This document shows positions 22,240 to 37,977 of a stretch of DNA of 64,000 nt, piece after piece. The notes under the pieces were generated by a model that saw nothing but the letters and a program-made list of their open reading frames with translations, did not search any database and was not told where the DNA came from. Source of the stretch: Siphonodentalium dalli. Its lineage: Eukaryota > Mollusca > Scaphopoda > Gadilida > Siphonodentaliidae. Where the stretch lies: positions 85,906,324 through 85,970,323 of the forward strand of contig CP136061.1 in assembly GCA_032622095.1 (NCBI GenBank), in the 5' to 3' direction. Each line of letters opens with the position of its first letter. Within the stretch, counting starts at the first letter, position 1. The position numbers and the translations under genes are program-made.

Positions 22240-24500
22240 TAAATATCTGGATTCTTGGGATATAATATGAACGTTGGGACATATATGAATCGTCCTGCAT
22301 CCGTACATGACTAATATATAGTTGACTTAGGTTTTCACCGCACATGCTCCGATTTGTGGTTCACCATGTTAAGGACCCATCATAGTAAATGCGTAAGAGT
22401 CTAAATATCTTGATTCTTGGGATATAATATGAATGTTGGGACATATATGAATCGTACTGCATCCGTACATGACTAATATATAGTTGACTTAGGTTTTCAC
22501 CGCGCGGGCTCCGATTTGGGGTTCACCATGTTAAGGGTCCATCATAGCAAATGCGTAGGAGTCTAAGTATCTTGATTCTTGGGATATAATATGAACGTTG
22601 GGAAATATATGAATCGTCCTGCATCAGTACATGACTAATATATAGTTGACTTAGGGTTTCACCGCACGGGCTCCAATTTGGGGTTCACCATGTTAAGGGC
22701 CCATCATAGAGAATGGGTAGGAGTCAAAATATCTGGATTCTGGAAGTATAATATGAACGTTGGGACATATATGAATCGTCCTGCATCCCTATATGACTAA
22801 TATATAGTTGACTTAGGGTTTCACCGCACGGGCTCCAATTTGGGGTTCACCATGTTAAGGGCCCTTCGCAGAGAATGGGTAGGGGTCTAAATATCTGGAT
22901 TCTTGCGATATAATATGAACGTTGGGACATATATGAATCGTCCTGCATCCGTACATGACTAATATATAGTTGACTTAGGGTTTCACCGCACGGGCTCCAT
23001 TTTGGGGTTCACCATGTTAAGGGGCCATCATAGAGAATGGGTAGGAGTCAAAATATCTGGATTCTGGAAATATAATATGAACGTTGGGACATATCTGGAC
23101 CGTCCTGCATACATACATGACTAATATATAGTTGACTTAGGGTTTCACCGCACGGGCTCCGATTTGGGGTTCACCATGTTAAGGGCCCATCATAGCAAAT
23201 GCGTAGGAGTCTAAATATCTTGATTCTTGCGGTATAATATGAACGTTGGGACATATATGAATCGTCCTGCATCCCTATATGACTAATATATAGTTGATTT
23301 AGGATTTCAACGCACGGGCTCCAATTTGGGGTTCGCCATGTTAAGGGCCCGTCATAGAGAATGGGTAGGAGTCTAAATATCTGGATTCTTGGGATATAAT
23401 ATGAACGTTGGGACATATATGAATCGTCCTGCATCCGTACATGACTAATATATAGTTGACTTAGGTTTTCACCGCACATGCTCCGATTTGTGGTTCACCA
23501 TGTTAAGGACCCATCATAGTAAATGCGTAAGAGTCTAAATATCTTGATTCTTGGGATATAATATGAATGTTGGGACATATATGAATCGTACTGCATCCGT
23601 ACATGACTAATATATAGTTGACTTAGGTTTTCACCGCGCGGGCTCCGATTTGGGGTTCACCATGTTAAGGGTCCATCATAGCAAATGCGTAGGAGTCTAA
23701 GTATCTTGATTCTTGGGATATAATATGAACGTTGGGAAATATATGAATCGTCCTGCATCAGTACATGACTAATATATAGTTGACTTAGGGTTTCACCGCA
23801 CGGGCTCCAATTTGGGGTTCACCATGTTAAGGGCCCATCATAGAGAATGGGTAGGAGTCAAAATATCTGGATTCTGGAAATATAATATGAACGTTGGGAC
23901 ATATATGAATCGTCCTGCATCCCTATATGACTAATATATAGTTGACTTAGGGTTTCACAGCACGGGCTCCAATTTGGGGTTCACCATGTTAAGGGCCCTT
24001 CGCAGATAATGGGTAGGGGTCTAAATATCTGGATTCTTGCGATATAATATGAACGTTGGGACATATATGAATCGTCCTGCATCCGTACATGACTAATATA
24101 TAGTTGACTTAGGGTTTCACCGCACGGGCTCCATTTTGGGGTTCACCATGTTAAGGGCCCATCATAGAGAATGGGTAGGAGTCAAAATATCTGGATTCTG
24201 GAAATATAATATGAACGTTGGGACATATCTGGACCGTCCTGCATACATACATGACTAATATATAGTTGACTTAGGGTTTCACCGCACGGGCTCCGATTTG
24301 GGGTTCACCATGTTAAGGGCCCATCATAGCAAATGCGTAGGAGTCTAAATATCTTGATTCTTGAGGTATAATATGAACGTTGGGACATATATGAATCGTC
24401 CTGCATCCCTATATGACTAATATATAGTTGATTTAGGATTTCAACGCACGGGCTCCAATTTGGGGTTTGCCATGTTAAGGGCCCATCATAGAGAATGTGT
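22240..24500 (+). repeat. Seven-monomer (1,134-bp) block duplication
   Basis: The rare variant AAGGACCCATCATAGTAAAT occurs at 22371 and 23505, 1,134 bp (7 x 162) apart, with matching neighbours such as ATCGTACTGCATCCG and GCGCGGGCTCC. A shorter 810-bp (5-monomer) repetition links 20903-21166 with 21713-21976. Confidence 0.85.
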
Positions 24501-24579
24501 AGGAGTATAAATATCTGGATTCTTGCGGTATAATATGAACGTTGGGACATATATGAATCGTCCTGCATCCCTATATGAC

Positions 24580-27500
24580 TAATATATAGTTGATTTAGGG
24601 TTTCACCGCACGGGCTCCAATTTGGGGTTCACCATGTTAAGGGCTGATCATAGAGAATGGGTAGGAATCTAAATATCTGGATTCTGGAAATAGAATATGA
24701 ACTTTGGGACATATCTGGACCGTCCTGCATCCGTACATGACTAATATATAGTTGACTTAGGTTTTCACCGCACGGGCTCCGATTTGGGGTTCACCATGTT
24801 AAGGGTCCATCATAGCAAATGCGTAGGAGTCTAAATATCTTGTTTCTTGGGATATAATATGAACGTTGGGACATATATGAATCGTCCTGCATCAGTACAT
24901 GACTAATATATAGTTGACTTAGGGTTTCACCGCACGGGCTCCAATTTGGGGTTTACCATGTTAAGGGCCCATCATAGAGGATGGGTAGGAGTCTAAATAT
25001 CTTGATTCTTGCGGTATAATATGAACGTTGGGACATATATGAATCGTCCTGCATCCCTATATGACTAATATATAGTTGATTTAGGATTTCACCGCACGGG
25101 CTCCAATTTGGGGTTCACCATGTTAAGGGCCAATCATAGAGAATGGGTAGGATTCTAAATATCTGGATTCTTGAGATATAATATGAACGTTGGGACATAT
25201 ATGAATCGTCCTGCATCCGCACATGACTAATATATAGTTGACTTAGGGTTTCACCGCACGGGCTCCGATTTGGGAATCACCATGTTAAGGGCCAATCATA
25301 GAGAATGGGTAGGAGTCTAAATATCTGGATTCTTGGGATATAATATGAACGTTGGGACATATATGAATCGTCCTGCATCCCTATATGACTAATATATAGT
25401 TGACTTTGGGTTTTACCGCCCGGGCTCCAATTTGGGGTTCACCATGTTAACGGCCCATCATAGCAAATGCGTAGGAGTCTAAATATCTTGATTCTTGCGG
25501 TATAATATGAACGTTGGGACATATATGAATCGTCCTGCATCCCTATATGACTAATATATAGTTGATTTAGGATTTCAACGCACGGGCTCCAATTTGGGGT
25601 TCAGCATGTTGAGGGCCCATCATAGAGAATGGGTATGAGTCTAAATATCTGGATTCTTACGGTATAATATGAACGTTGGGGCATATATGAATCGTCCTGC
25701 ATCCCTATATGACTAATATATAGTTGATTTAGGTTTTCACCGCACAGGCTCCAATTTGGGGTTCACCATGTTAAGTGCCCATCATAGAGAATGGGTAGGA
25801 GTCAAAATATCTGGATTCTGGAAATATAATATGAACGTTGGGACATATCTGGACGGTCCTGCATCCATACATGACTAATATATAGTTGACTTAGGTTTTC
25901 ACCGCACAGGCTCCTATTTGGGGTTCACCATGTTAAGGGCCCATCATAGCAAATGCGTAGGATTCTAAATATCTGGATTCTTGGGATATAATATGAACGT
26001 TGGGAAATATATGAATCGTCCTGCATCCGTACATGACTAATATATAGTTGACTTAGGGTTTCACTGCACGGGCTCCAATTTGGGGTTCACCATGTTAAGG
26101 GCCCATCATAGAGAGTGGGTGTCTAAATATCTTGATTCTTGCGATATAATATGAACGTTGGGACATATATGAATCGTCCTGCATCCCTGTATGACTAATA
26201 TATAGTTGATTTAGGATTTCACGCACGGGCTCCGATTTGGTGTTCACCATGTTAAGGGACCATCATAGCAAATGCGTAGGAGTCTAAATATCTGGATTAT
26301 TGGGATATACTATGAACGTTGGGACATATATGAATCGTCCTGCATCCGTACATGACTAATATATAGTTGACAGGGTTTCACCGCACGGGCTCCAATTTGG
26401 TGTTCACCATGTTAAGGGCCCTTCATAGAGAATGGGTAGGAGTCTAAATATCTGGATTCTTGCTATATAATATGAACGTTGGGACATATATGAATCGTCC
26501 TGCATCCGTACATGACTAATATATAGTTGACTTAGGGTTTCACTGCACGGGGTCCAATTTGGGGTTCACCAAGTTAATGGCCCATCATAGAGAAAGGGTA
26601 GGAGTCTAAATATCTGGATTCTTGCTATATAATATGAACGTTGGGACATATATGAATCGTCCTGCATCCCTGTATGACTATTATATAGTTGATTTAGGAT
26701 TTCACCGCACGGGCTCCGATTTGGTGTTCACCATGTTAAGGGCCCATCATAGCAAATGCGTAGGAGTCTAAATATCTGGATTATTGGGATATACTATGAA
26801 CGTTGGGACATATATGAATCGTCCTGCATCCGTACATGACTAATATATAGTTGACAGGGTTTCACCGCACGGGCTCCAATTTGGTGTTCACCATGTTAAG
26901 GGCCCTTCATAGAGAATGGGTAGGAGTCTAAATATCTGGATTCTTGCGATATAATATGAACGTTGGGACATATATGAATCGTCCTGCATCCGTACATGAC
27001 TAATATATAGTTGACTTAGGGTTTCACTGCACGGGCTCCAATTTGGGGTTCACCAAGTTAATGGCCCATCATAGAGAAAGGGTAGGAGTCTAAATATCTG
27101 GATTCTTGCTATATAATATGAACGTTGGGACATATATGAATCGTCCTGCATCCGTACATGACTAATATATAGTTGATTTAGGATTTCACCACACGGGCTC
27201 CGATTTGGGGTTTACCATGTTAAGGGCCCATCATAGCAAATGCGTAGGAGTCTAAATATCTGGATTCTTGGGTTATAATATGAACGTTGGGACATATATG
27301 AATCGTCCTGCATCCGTACACGACTAATATATAGTTGACTTAGGTTTTCGCCACACGGGCTCAGATTTGGGGTTTACCATGTTAATTAAGGGTCCATCAT
27401 AGCAAATGCGTAGGAGTCTAAATATCTTGATTCTTGGGATATAATATTAACGTTGGGACATATATGAATCGTCCAGTATCAGTACATGACTAATATATAG

Positions 27501-30500
27501 TTGACTTAGGGTCTCACTGCACGGGCTCCAATTTGGGGTTCACCATGTTAAGGGCCCATCATAGAGGATGGGTAGGAGTCTAAATATCTTGATTCTTGCG
27601 GTATAATATGAACGTTGGGACATATATGAATCGTCCTGCATCCCTATATGACTAATATATAGTTGATTTAGGATTTCAACGCACGGGCTCCAATTTGGGG
27701 TTCGCCATGTTAAGGGCCCATCATAGAGAATGTGTAGGAGTATAAATATCTGGATTCTTGCGGTATAATATGAACGTTGGGACATATATGAATCGTCCTG
27801 CATCCCTATATGACTAATATATAGTTGGTTTAGGTTTTCACCGCACGGGCTCCAATTTGGGGTTCACCATGTTAAGGGCTGATCATAGAGAATGGGTAGG
27901 AATCTAAATATCTGGATTCTGGAAATAGAATATGAACTTTGGGACATATCTGGACCGTCCTGCATCCCTACATGACTAATATATAGTTGATTTAGGATTT
28001 CACCGCACGGGCTCCGAGTTGGGGTTCACCATGTTAAGGGCCCGTCATAGAGAATGGGTAGGAGTCTAAATATCTGGATTCTTGGTATATAATATGAACG
28101 TTGGGACATATATGAATCGTCCTGCATCCGTACATGACTAATATATAGTTGACTTAGGTTTTCACCGCACGGGCTCCAATTTGGGGTTCACCATGTTAAG
28201 GGCCCATCATAGAGGATGGGTAGGAGTCTAAATATCTGGATTCTTGCGGTGTAATATGAACGTTGGGACATATATGAATCGTCCTGCATCCCTATTCGAC
28301 TAATATATAGTTGATTTAGGATTTCACCGCACGGGCTCCGATTTGGGGTTCACCATGTTAAGGGCCCTTCATAGAGAATGAGTAGGAGTCTAAATATCTG
28401 GATTCTTGGGATATAATATGAACGTTGGGACATATATGAATCGTCCTGCATCCGCAGATGACTAATATATAGTTGACTTAGGGTTTCACCGCACGGGCTC
28501 CAATTTGGGGTTCACCATGTTAAGGGCCCATCATAGCAAATGCGTAGGAGTCTAAATATCTTGATTCTTGCGGTATAATATGAACGTTGGGACATATATG
28601 AATCGTCCTGCATCCCTATATGACTAATATATAGTTGATTTAGGGTTTCACCGCACGGGCTCCAATTTGGGGTTCACCATGTTAAGGGCTGATCATAGAG
28701 AATGGGTAGGAATCTAAATATCTGGATTCTGGAAATAGAATATGAACTTTGGGACATATCTGGACCGTCCTGCATCCGTACATGACTAATATATAGTTGA
28801 CTTAGGTTTTCACCGCACGGGCTCCGATTTGGGGTTCACCATGTTAAGGGTCCATCATAGCAAATGCGTAGGAGTCTAAATATCTTGTTTCTTGGGATAT
28901 AATATGAACGTTGGGACATATATGAATCGTCCTGCATCAGTACATGACTAATATATAGTTGACTTAGGGTTTCACCGCACGGGCTCCAATTTGGGGTTTA
29001 CCATGTTAAGGGCCCATCATAGAGGATGGGTAGGAGTCTAAATATCTTGATTCTTGCGGTATAATATGAACGTTGGGACATATATGAATCGTCCTGCATC
29101 CCTATATGACTAATATATAGTTGATTTAGGATTTCACCGCACGGGCTCCAATTTGGGGTTCACCATGTTAAGGGCCAATCATAGAGAATGGGTAGGATTC
29201 TAAATATCTGGATTCTTGAGATATAATATGAACGTTGGGACATATATGAATCGTCCTGCATCCGCACATGACTAATATATAGTTGACTTAGGGTTTCACC
29301 GCACGGGCTCCGATTTGGGAATCACCATGTTAAGGGCCAATCATAGAGAATGGGTAGGAGTCTAAATATCTGGATTCTTGGGATATAATATGAACGTTGG
29401 GACATATATGAATCGTCCTGCATCCCTATATGACTAATATATAGTTGACTTTGGGTTTTACCGCCCGGGCTCCAATTTGGGGTTCACCATGTTAACGGCC
29501 CATCATAGCAAATGCGTAGGAGTCTAAATATCTTGATTCTTGCGGTATAATATGAACGTTGGGACATATATGAATCGTCCTGCATCCCTATATGACTAAT
29601 ATATAGTTGATTTAGGATTTCAACGCACGGGCTCCAATTTGGGGTTCAGCATGTTGAGGGCCCATCATAGAGAATGGGTATGAGTCTAAATATCTGGATT
29701 CTTACGGTATAATATGAACGTTGGGGCATATATGAATCGTCCTGCATCCCTATATGACTAATATATAGTTGATTTAGGTTTTCACCGCACAGGCTCCAAT
29801 TTGGGGTTCACCATGTTAAGTGCCCATCATAGAGAATGGGTAGGAGTCAAAATATCTGGATTCTGGAAATATAATATGAACGTTGGGACATATCTGGACG
29901 GTCCTGCATCCATACATGACTAATATATAGTTGACTTAGGTTTTCACCGCACAGGCTCCTATTTGGGGTTCACCATGTTAAGGGCCCATCATAGCAAATG
30001 CGTAGGATTCTAAATATCTGGATTCTTGGGATATAATATGAACGTTGGGAAATATATGAATCGTCCTGCATCCGTACATGACTAATATATAGTTGACTTA
30101 GGGTTTCACTGCACGGGCTCCAATTTGGGGTTCACCATGTTAAGGGCCCATCATAGAGAGTGGGTGTCTAAATATCTTGATTCTTGCGATATAATATGAA
30201 CGTTGGGACATATATGAATCGTCCTGCATCCCTGTATGACTAATATATAGTTGATTTAGGATTTCACGCACGGGCTCCGATTTGGTGTTCACCATGTTAA
30301 GGGACCATCATAGCAAATGCGTAGGAGTCTAAATATCTGGATTATTGGGATATACTATGAACGTTGGGACATATATGAATCGTCCTGCATCCGTACATGA
30401 CTAATATATAGTTGACAGGGTTTCACCGCACGGGCTCCAATTTGGTGTTCACCATGTTAAGGGCCCTTCATAGAGAATGGGTAGGAGTCTAAATATCTGG

Positions 30501-32672
30501 ATTCTTGCTATATAATATGAACGTTGGGACATATATGAATCGTCCTGCATCCGTACATGACTAATATATAGTTGACTTAGGGTTTCACTGCACGGGGTCC
30601 AATTTGGGGTTCACCAAGTTAATGGCCCATCATAGAGAAAGGGTAGGAGTCTAAATATCTGGATTCTTGCTATATAATATGAACGTTGGGACATATATGA
30701 ATCGTCCTGCATCCCTGTATGACTATTATATAGTTGATTTAGGATTTCACCGCACGGGCTCCGATTTGGTGTTCACCATGTTAAGGGCCCATCATAGCAA
30801 ATGCGTAGGAGTCTAAATATCTGGATTATTGGGATATACTATGAACGTTGGGACATATATGAATCGTCCTGCATCCGTACATGACTAATATATAGTTGAC
30901 AGGGTTTCACCGCACGGGCTCCAATTTGGTGTTCACCATGTTAAGGGCCCTTCATAGAGAATGGGTAGGAGTCTAAATATCTGGATTCTTGCGATATAAT
31001 ATGAACGTTGGGACATATATGAATCGTCCTGCATCCGTACATGACTAATATATAGTTGACTTAGGGTTTCACTGCACGGGCTCCAATTTGGGGTTCACCA
31101 AGTTAATGGCCCATCATAGAGAAAGGGTAGGAGTCTAAATATCTGGATTCTTGCTATATAATATGAACGTTGGGACATATATGAATCGTCCTGCATCCGT
31201 ACATGACTAATATATAGTTGATTTAGGATTTCACCACACGGGCTCCGATTTGGGGTTTACCATGTTAAGGGCCCATCATAGCAAATGCGTAGGAGTCTAA
31301 ATATCTGGATTCTTGGGTTATAATATGAACGTTGGGACATATATGAATCGTCCTGCATCCGTACACGACTAATATATAGTTGACTTAGGTTTTCGCCACA
31401 CGGGCTCAGATTTGGGGTTTACCATGTTAATTAAGGGTCCATCATAGCAAATGCGTAGGAGTCTAAATATCTTGATTCTTGGGATATAATATTAACGTTG
31501 GGACATATATGAATCGTCCAGTATCAGTACATGACTAATATATAGTTGACTTAGGGTCTCACTGCACGGGCTCCAATTTGGGGTTCACCATGTTAAGGGC
31601 CCATCATAGAGGATGGGTAGGAGTCTAAATATCTTGATTCTTGCGGTATAATATGAACGTTGGGACATATATGAATCGTCCTGCATCCCTATATGACTAA
31701 TATATAGTTGATTTAGGATTTCAACGCACGGGCTCCAATTTGGGGTTCGCCATGTTAAGGGCCCATCATAGAGAATGTGTAGGAGTATAAATATCTGGAT
31801 TCTTGCGGTATAATATGAACGTTGGGACATATATGAATCGTCCTGCATCCCTATATGACTAATATATAGTTGGTTTAGGTTTTCACCGCACGGGCTCCAA
31901 TTTGGGGTTCACCATGTTAAGGGCTGATCATAGAGAATGGGTAGGAATCTAAATATCTGGATTCTGGAAATAGAATATGAACTTTGGGACATATCTGGAC
32001 CGTCCTGCATCCCTACATGACTAATATATAGTTGATTTAGGATTTCACCGCACGGGCTCCGAGTTGGGGTTCACCATGTTAAGGGCCCGTCATAGAGAAT
32101 GGGTAGGAGTCTAAATATCTGGATTCTTGGTATATAATATGAACGTTGGGACATATATGAATCGTCCTGCATCCGTACATGACTAATATATAGTTGACTT
32201 AGGTTTTCACCGCACGGGCTCCAATTTGGGGTTCACCATGTTAAGGGCCCATCATAGAGGATGGGTAGGAGTCTAAATATCTGGATTCTTGCGGTGTAAT
32301 ATGAACGTTGGGACATATATGAATCGTCCTGCATCCCTATTCGACTAATATATAGTTGATTTAGGATTTCACCGCACGGGCTCCGATTTGGGGTTCACCA
32401 TGTTAAGGGCCCTTCATAGAGAATGAGTAGGAGTCTAAATATCTGGATTCTTGGGATATAATATGAACGTTGGGACATATATGAATCGTCCTGCATCCGC
32501 AGATGACTAATATATAGTTGACTTAGGGTTTCACCGCACGGGCTCCAATTTGGGGTTCACCATGTTAAGGGCCCATCATAGCAAATGCGTAGGAGTCTAA
32601 ATATCTTGATTCTTGCGGTATAATATGAACGTTGGGACATATATGAATCGTCCTGCATCCCTATATGACTAA
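24580..32672 (+). repeat. Tandem duplication of a 4,045-bp (25-monomer) block
   Basis: Rare variants recur at exactly 4,045 bp: TGTTTCTTGGGATATAATA at 24841 and 28886, GATTTGGGAATCACCATG near 25266 and 29311, and CATGTTAATTAAGGGTCC near 27379 and 31424. The blocks, about 24580-28627 and 28628-32672, appear identical wherever compared, so the duplication is very recent, or an assembly duplication. Confidence 0.92.
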
Positions 32673-32679
32673 TATATAG

Positions 32680-35600
32680 TTGATTTAGGATTTTACCGCA
32701 CGGGCTCCAATTTGGGGTTCACCATGTTAAGGGCCCATCATAGAGAATGGGTAGGAGTCTAAATATCTGGATTCTTGTGGTATAATATGAATGTTGGGAC
32801 ATATATGAATCGTCCTGCATCCCTATATGACTAATATATAGTTGATTTAGGATTTCACAGCACGGGCTCCAATTTGGGGTTCACCATGTCAAGGGCCCAT
32901 TATAGAGAATGGGTAGGAGTCTAAATATCTGGATTCTTGCGGTATAATATGAACGTTGGGACATATATGAATCGTCCTGCATCCCTGTATGACTAATATA
33001 TAGTTGATTTAGGATTTCACCGCACGGGCTCCAATTTGGGGTCACCAAGTTAAGGGCCCATCATAGAGAATGGGTAGGAGTCAAAATATCAGGATTCTGG
33101 AAATATAATATGAACGTTGGGACATATCTGGACCGTCCTGCATCCATACTTGACTAATATATAGTTGACTTAGGGTTTCACCGCACGGGCTCCAATTTGG
33201 GGATCACCATGTTAAGGGCCCATCATAGAGAATGGGTAGAAGTCAAAATATCTGGATTCTTGTGGTATAATATGAATGTTGGGGCATATATGGACCATCC
33301 TGCATCCATACATGATTAATATACAGTTGACTTAGGTTTTCACCGCACGGGCTCCGATTTGGGGTTCACCATGTTAATGGGCCATCATAGATAATGGGTA
33401 GTAGTCTAAATATCTGGATTCTTGCGATATAATATGAATGTTGGGACATATATGAATCGTCCTGCATCCCTATATGACTAATATATAGTTGATTTAGGAT
33501 TTCACCGCACGGGCTCCGATTTGGGGTTCACCATGTTAAGGGCCCATCATAGCAAATTATGCGTAGGAGTCTAAATATCTGGATTATTGGGATATAATAT
33601 GAACGTTGGGACATATATGAATCGTCCTGCATCCGTACATGACTAATATATAGTTGACTTAGGGTTTCACCGCACGGGCTCCAATTTGGGGTTCACCATG
33701 TTAAGGGCCCCTCATAGAGAATGGGTAGGAGTCTAAATATCTGGATTCTTGCGATATAATATGAACGTTGGGACATATATGAATCGCCCTTCATCCGTAC
33801 ATGACTAATATTTAGTTGACTTAGGGTTTAACTGCACGGGCTCCAATTTGGGGTTCACCAAGTTAAGGGCCCATCATAGAGAATGGGTAGGAGTCTAAAT
33901 ATCTGGATTCTTGCGATATAATATGAACGTTGGGACATATATGAATCGTCCAGCATCCCTGTATGACTAATATATAGTTGATTTAGGATTTCACCGCACG
34001 GGCTCCGATTTGGGGTTCACCATGTTAAGGGCCCATCATAGCAAATGCGTAGGAGTCTAAATATCTGGATTCTTGGGATATAATATTAACGTTGGGACAT
34101 ATATGAATCGTCCTGCATCCGTACATGACTAATATATAGTTGACTTCGGGTTTCACTGCACGGGCTCCAATTTGGGGTTCACCAAGTTAAGGGCCCATCA
34201 TAGAGAATGGGTAGGAGTCAAAATATCTGGATTCTGGAAATATAATATGAACGTTGGGACATATCTGGACCGTCGGGCATCCATACATGACTAATATATA
34301 GTTGACTTAGGTTTTCACCGCACGCGCTCCAACTTAGGGTTCACCATGTTAAGGGCCCATCATAGAGAATGGGTAGGAGTCTAAATATCTTGATTCTTGG
34401 GATATAATATGAACGTTGGGACATATATGAATCGTCATGCATCCCTATATGACTAATATATAGTTGATTTAGGATTTCACCGCACGGACTCCGGTTTCGG
34501 GTTCACCATGTTGAGGGCCCATCATAGAGAATGGGTAGGAGTCTAAATATCTGGATTCTTGCGATATAATATGAACGTTGGGACATATATGAATCGTCAT
34601 GCATCCCTATATGACTAATATATAGTTGATTTAGGATTTTACCGCACGGGCTCCAATTTGGGGTTCACCATGTTAAGGGCCCATCATAGAGAATGGGTAG
34701 GAGTCTAAATATCTGGATTCTTGTGGTATAATATGAATGTTGGGACATATATGAATCGTCCTGCATCCCTATATGACTAATATATAGTTGATTTAGGATT
34801 TCACAGCACGGGCTCCAATTTGGGGTTCACCATGTCAAGGGCCCATTATAGAGAATGGGTAGGAGTCTAAATATCTGGATTCTTGCGGTATAATATGAAC
34901 GTTGGGACATATATGAATCGTCCTGCATCCCTGTATGACTAATATATAGTTGATTTAGGATTTCACCGCACGGGCTCCAATTTGGGGTCACCAAGTTAAG
35001 GGCCCATCATAGAGAATGGGTAGGAGTCAAAATATCAGGATTCTGGAAATATAATATGAACGTTGGGACATATCTGGACCGTCCTGCATCCATACTTGAC
35101 TAATATATAGTTGACTTAGGGTTTCACCGCACGGGCTCCAATTTGGGGATCACCATGTTAAGGGCCCATCATAGAGAATGGGTAGAAGTCAAAATATCTG
35201 GATTCTTGTGGTATAATATGAATGTTGGGGCATATATGGACCATCCTGCATCCATACATGATTAATATACAGTTGACTTAGGTTTTCACCGCACGGGCTC
35301 CGATTTGGGGTTCACCATGTTAATGGGCCATCATAGATAATGGGTAGTAGTCTAAATATCTGGATTCTTGCGATATAATATGAATGTTGGGACATATATG
35401 AATCGTCCTGCATCCCTATATGACTAATATATAGTTGATTTAGGATTTCACCGCACGGGCTCCGATTTGGGGTTCACCATGTTAAGGGCCCATCATAGCA
35501 AATTATGCGTAGGAGTCTAAATATCTGGATTATTGGGATATAATATGAACGTTGGGACATATATGAATCGTCCTGCATCCGTACATGACTAATATATAGT

Positions 35601-36507
35601 TGACTTAGGGTTTCACCGCACGGGCTCCAATTTGGGGTTCACCATGTTAAGGGCCCCTCATAGAGAATGGGTAGGAGTCTAAATATCTGGATTCTTGCGA
35701 TATAATATGAACGTTGGGACATATATGAATCGCCCTTCATCCGTACATGACTAATATTTAGTTGACTTAGGGTTTAACTGCACGGGCTCCAATTTGGGGT
35801 TCACCAAGTTAAGGGCCCATCATAGAGAATGGGTAGGAGTCTAAATATCTGGATTCTTGCGATATAATATGAACGTTGGGACATATATGAATCGTCCAGC
35901 ATCCCTGTATGACTAATATATAGTTGATTTAGGATTTCACCGCACGGGCTCCGATTTGGGGTTCACCATGTTAAGGGCCCATCATAGCAAATGCGTAGGA
36001 GTCTAAATATCTGGATTCTTGGGATATAATATTAACGTTGGGACATATATGAATCGTCCTGCATCCGTACATGACTAATATATAGTTGACTTCGGGTTTC
36101 ACTGCACGGGCTCCAATTTGGGGTTCACCAAGTTAAGGGCCCATCATAGAGAATGGGTAGGAGTCAAAATATCTGGATTCTGGAAATATAATATGAACGT
36201 TGGGACATATCTGGACCGTCGGGCATCCATACATGACTAATATATAGTTGACTTAGGTTTTCACCGCACGCGCTCCAACTTAGGGTTCACCATGTTAAGG
36301 GCCCATCATAGAGAATGGGTAGGAGTCTAAATATCTTGATTCTTGGGATATAATATGAACGTTGGGACATATATGAATCGTCATGCATCCCTATATGACT
36401 AATATATAGTTGATTTAGGATTTCACCGCACGGACTCCGGTTTCGGGTTCACCATGTTGAGGGCCCATCATAGAGAATGGGTAGGAGTCTAAATATCTGG
36501 ATTCTTG
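32680..36507 (+). repeat. Tandem duplication of a 1,946-bp (12-monomer) block
   Basis: GGATTTTACCGCACGGG at 32688 recurs at 34634. The 3-bp-longer variant GCAAATTATGCGTAGG (about 33552 and 35498) and the one-base-shorter GGGGTCACCAAG variant recur at the same offset. Divergence resumes at about 34562 against 36508. Confidence 0.9.
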
Positions 36508-37977
36508 TGGTATAATATGAATGTTGGGACATATATGAATCGTCCTGCATCCCTATATGACTAATATATAGTTGATTTAGGATTTCTCCGCACGGGCTCA
36601 AATTTGGGGTTCACCATGTCAAGGGTCCATCATAGAGAATGGATAGGAGTCTAAATATCTGGATTCTTGCGGTATAATATGAACGTTGGGACTAATATGA
36701 ATCGTCCTGCATCCCTATATGACTAATATATAGTTGATTTAGGTTTTCACCGCACGGGCTCCAATTTGGGGTTTACTATGTTAAGGGCTGATCATAGAGA
36801 ATGGGTAGGAATCTAAATATCTGGATTCTGAAAATATAATATGAACGTTGGGACATATCTGGACCGTCCTGCATCCGTACATGACTAATATATAGTTGAC
36901 TTAGGTTTTCACCACACGGGCTCCGATTTGGGGTTCACCATGTTAAGGGTCCATCATAGCAAATGCGTAGGAGTCTAAATATCTTGATTCTTGGGATATA
37001 GTATGAACGTTGGGACATATATGAATCGTCTTGCATCAGTACATGACTAATATATAGTTGACTTAGGGTCTTACCGTACGGGCTCCAATTTGGGGTTCAC
37101 CAAGTTAAGGGCCCATCATAGAGAATGGGTAGGAGTCAAAATATCTGGATTCTGGAAATATAATATAAACGTTGGGACATATCTGGACTGTCCTGCATCC
37201 ATACATGACTAATATATAGTTGACTTAGGTTTTCACCGCACGCGCTCCAATTTAGGGTTCACCATGTTAAGGGCCCATCATAGAGAATGGGTAGGAGTCT
37301 AAATATCTGGATTCTTGCGATATAATATGAACGTTGGGACATATATGAATCGTCATGCATCCCTATATGACTAATATATAGTTGATTTAGGATTTCACCG
37401 CACGGACTCCGGTTTGGGGTTCACCATGTTGAGGGCCCATCATAGAGAATGGGTAGGAGTCTAAATATCTGGATTCTTGTGGTATAATATGAATGTTGGG
37501 ACATATATGAATCGTCCTGCATCCCTATATGACTAATATATAGTTGATTTAGGATTTCACCGCACGGGCTCAAATTTGGGGTTCACCGTGTCAAGGGTCC
37601 ATCATAGAGAATGGATAGGAGTCTAAATATCTGGATTCTTGCGGTATAATATGAACGTTGGGACATATATGAATCGTCCTGCATCCCTATATGACTAATA
37701 TATAGTTGATTTAGGTTTTCACCGCACGGGCTCCAATTTGGGGTTCACCATGTTAAGGGCTGATCATAGAGAATGGGTAGGAATCTAAATATCTGGATTC
37801 TGAAAATATAATATGAACGTTGGGACATATCTGGACCGTCCTGCATCCGTACATGACTAATATATAGTTGACTTAGGTTTTCACCGCACGGGCTCCGATT
37901 TGGGGTTCACCATGTTAAGGGTCCATCATAGCAAACGCGTAGGAGTCTAAATATCTTGATTCTTGGGATATAGTATG

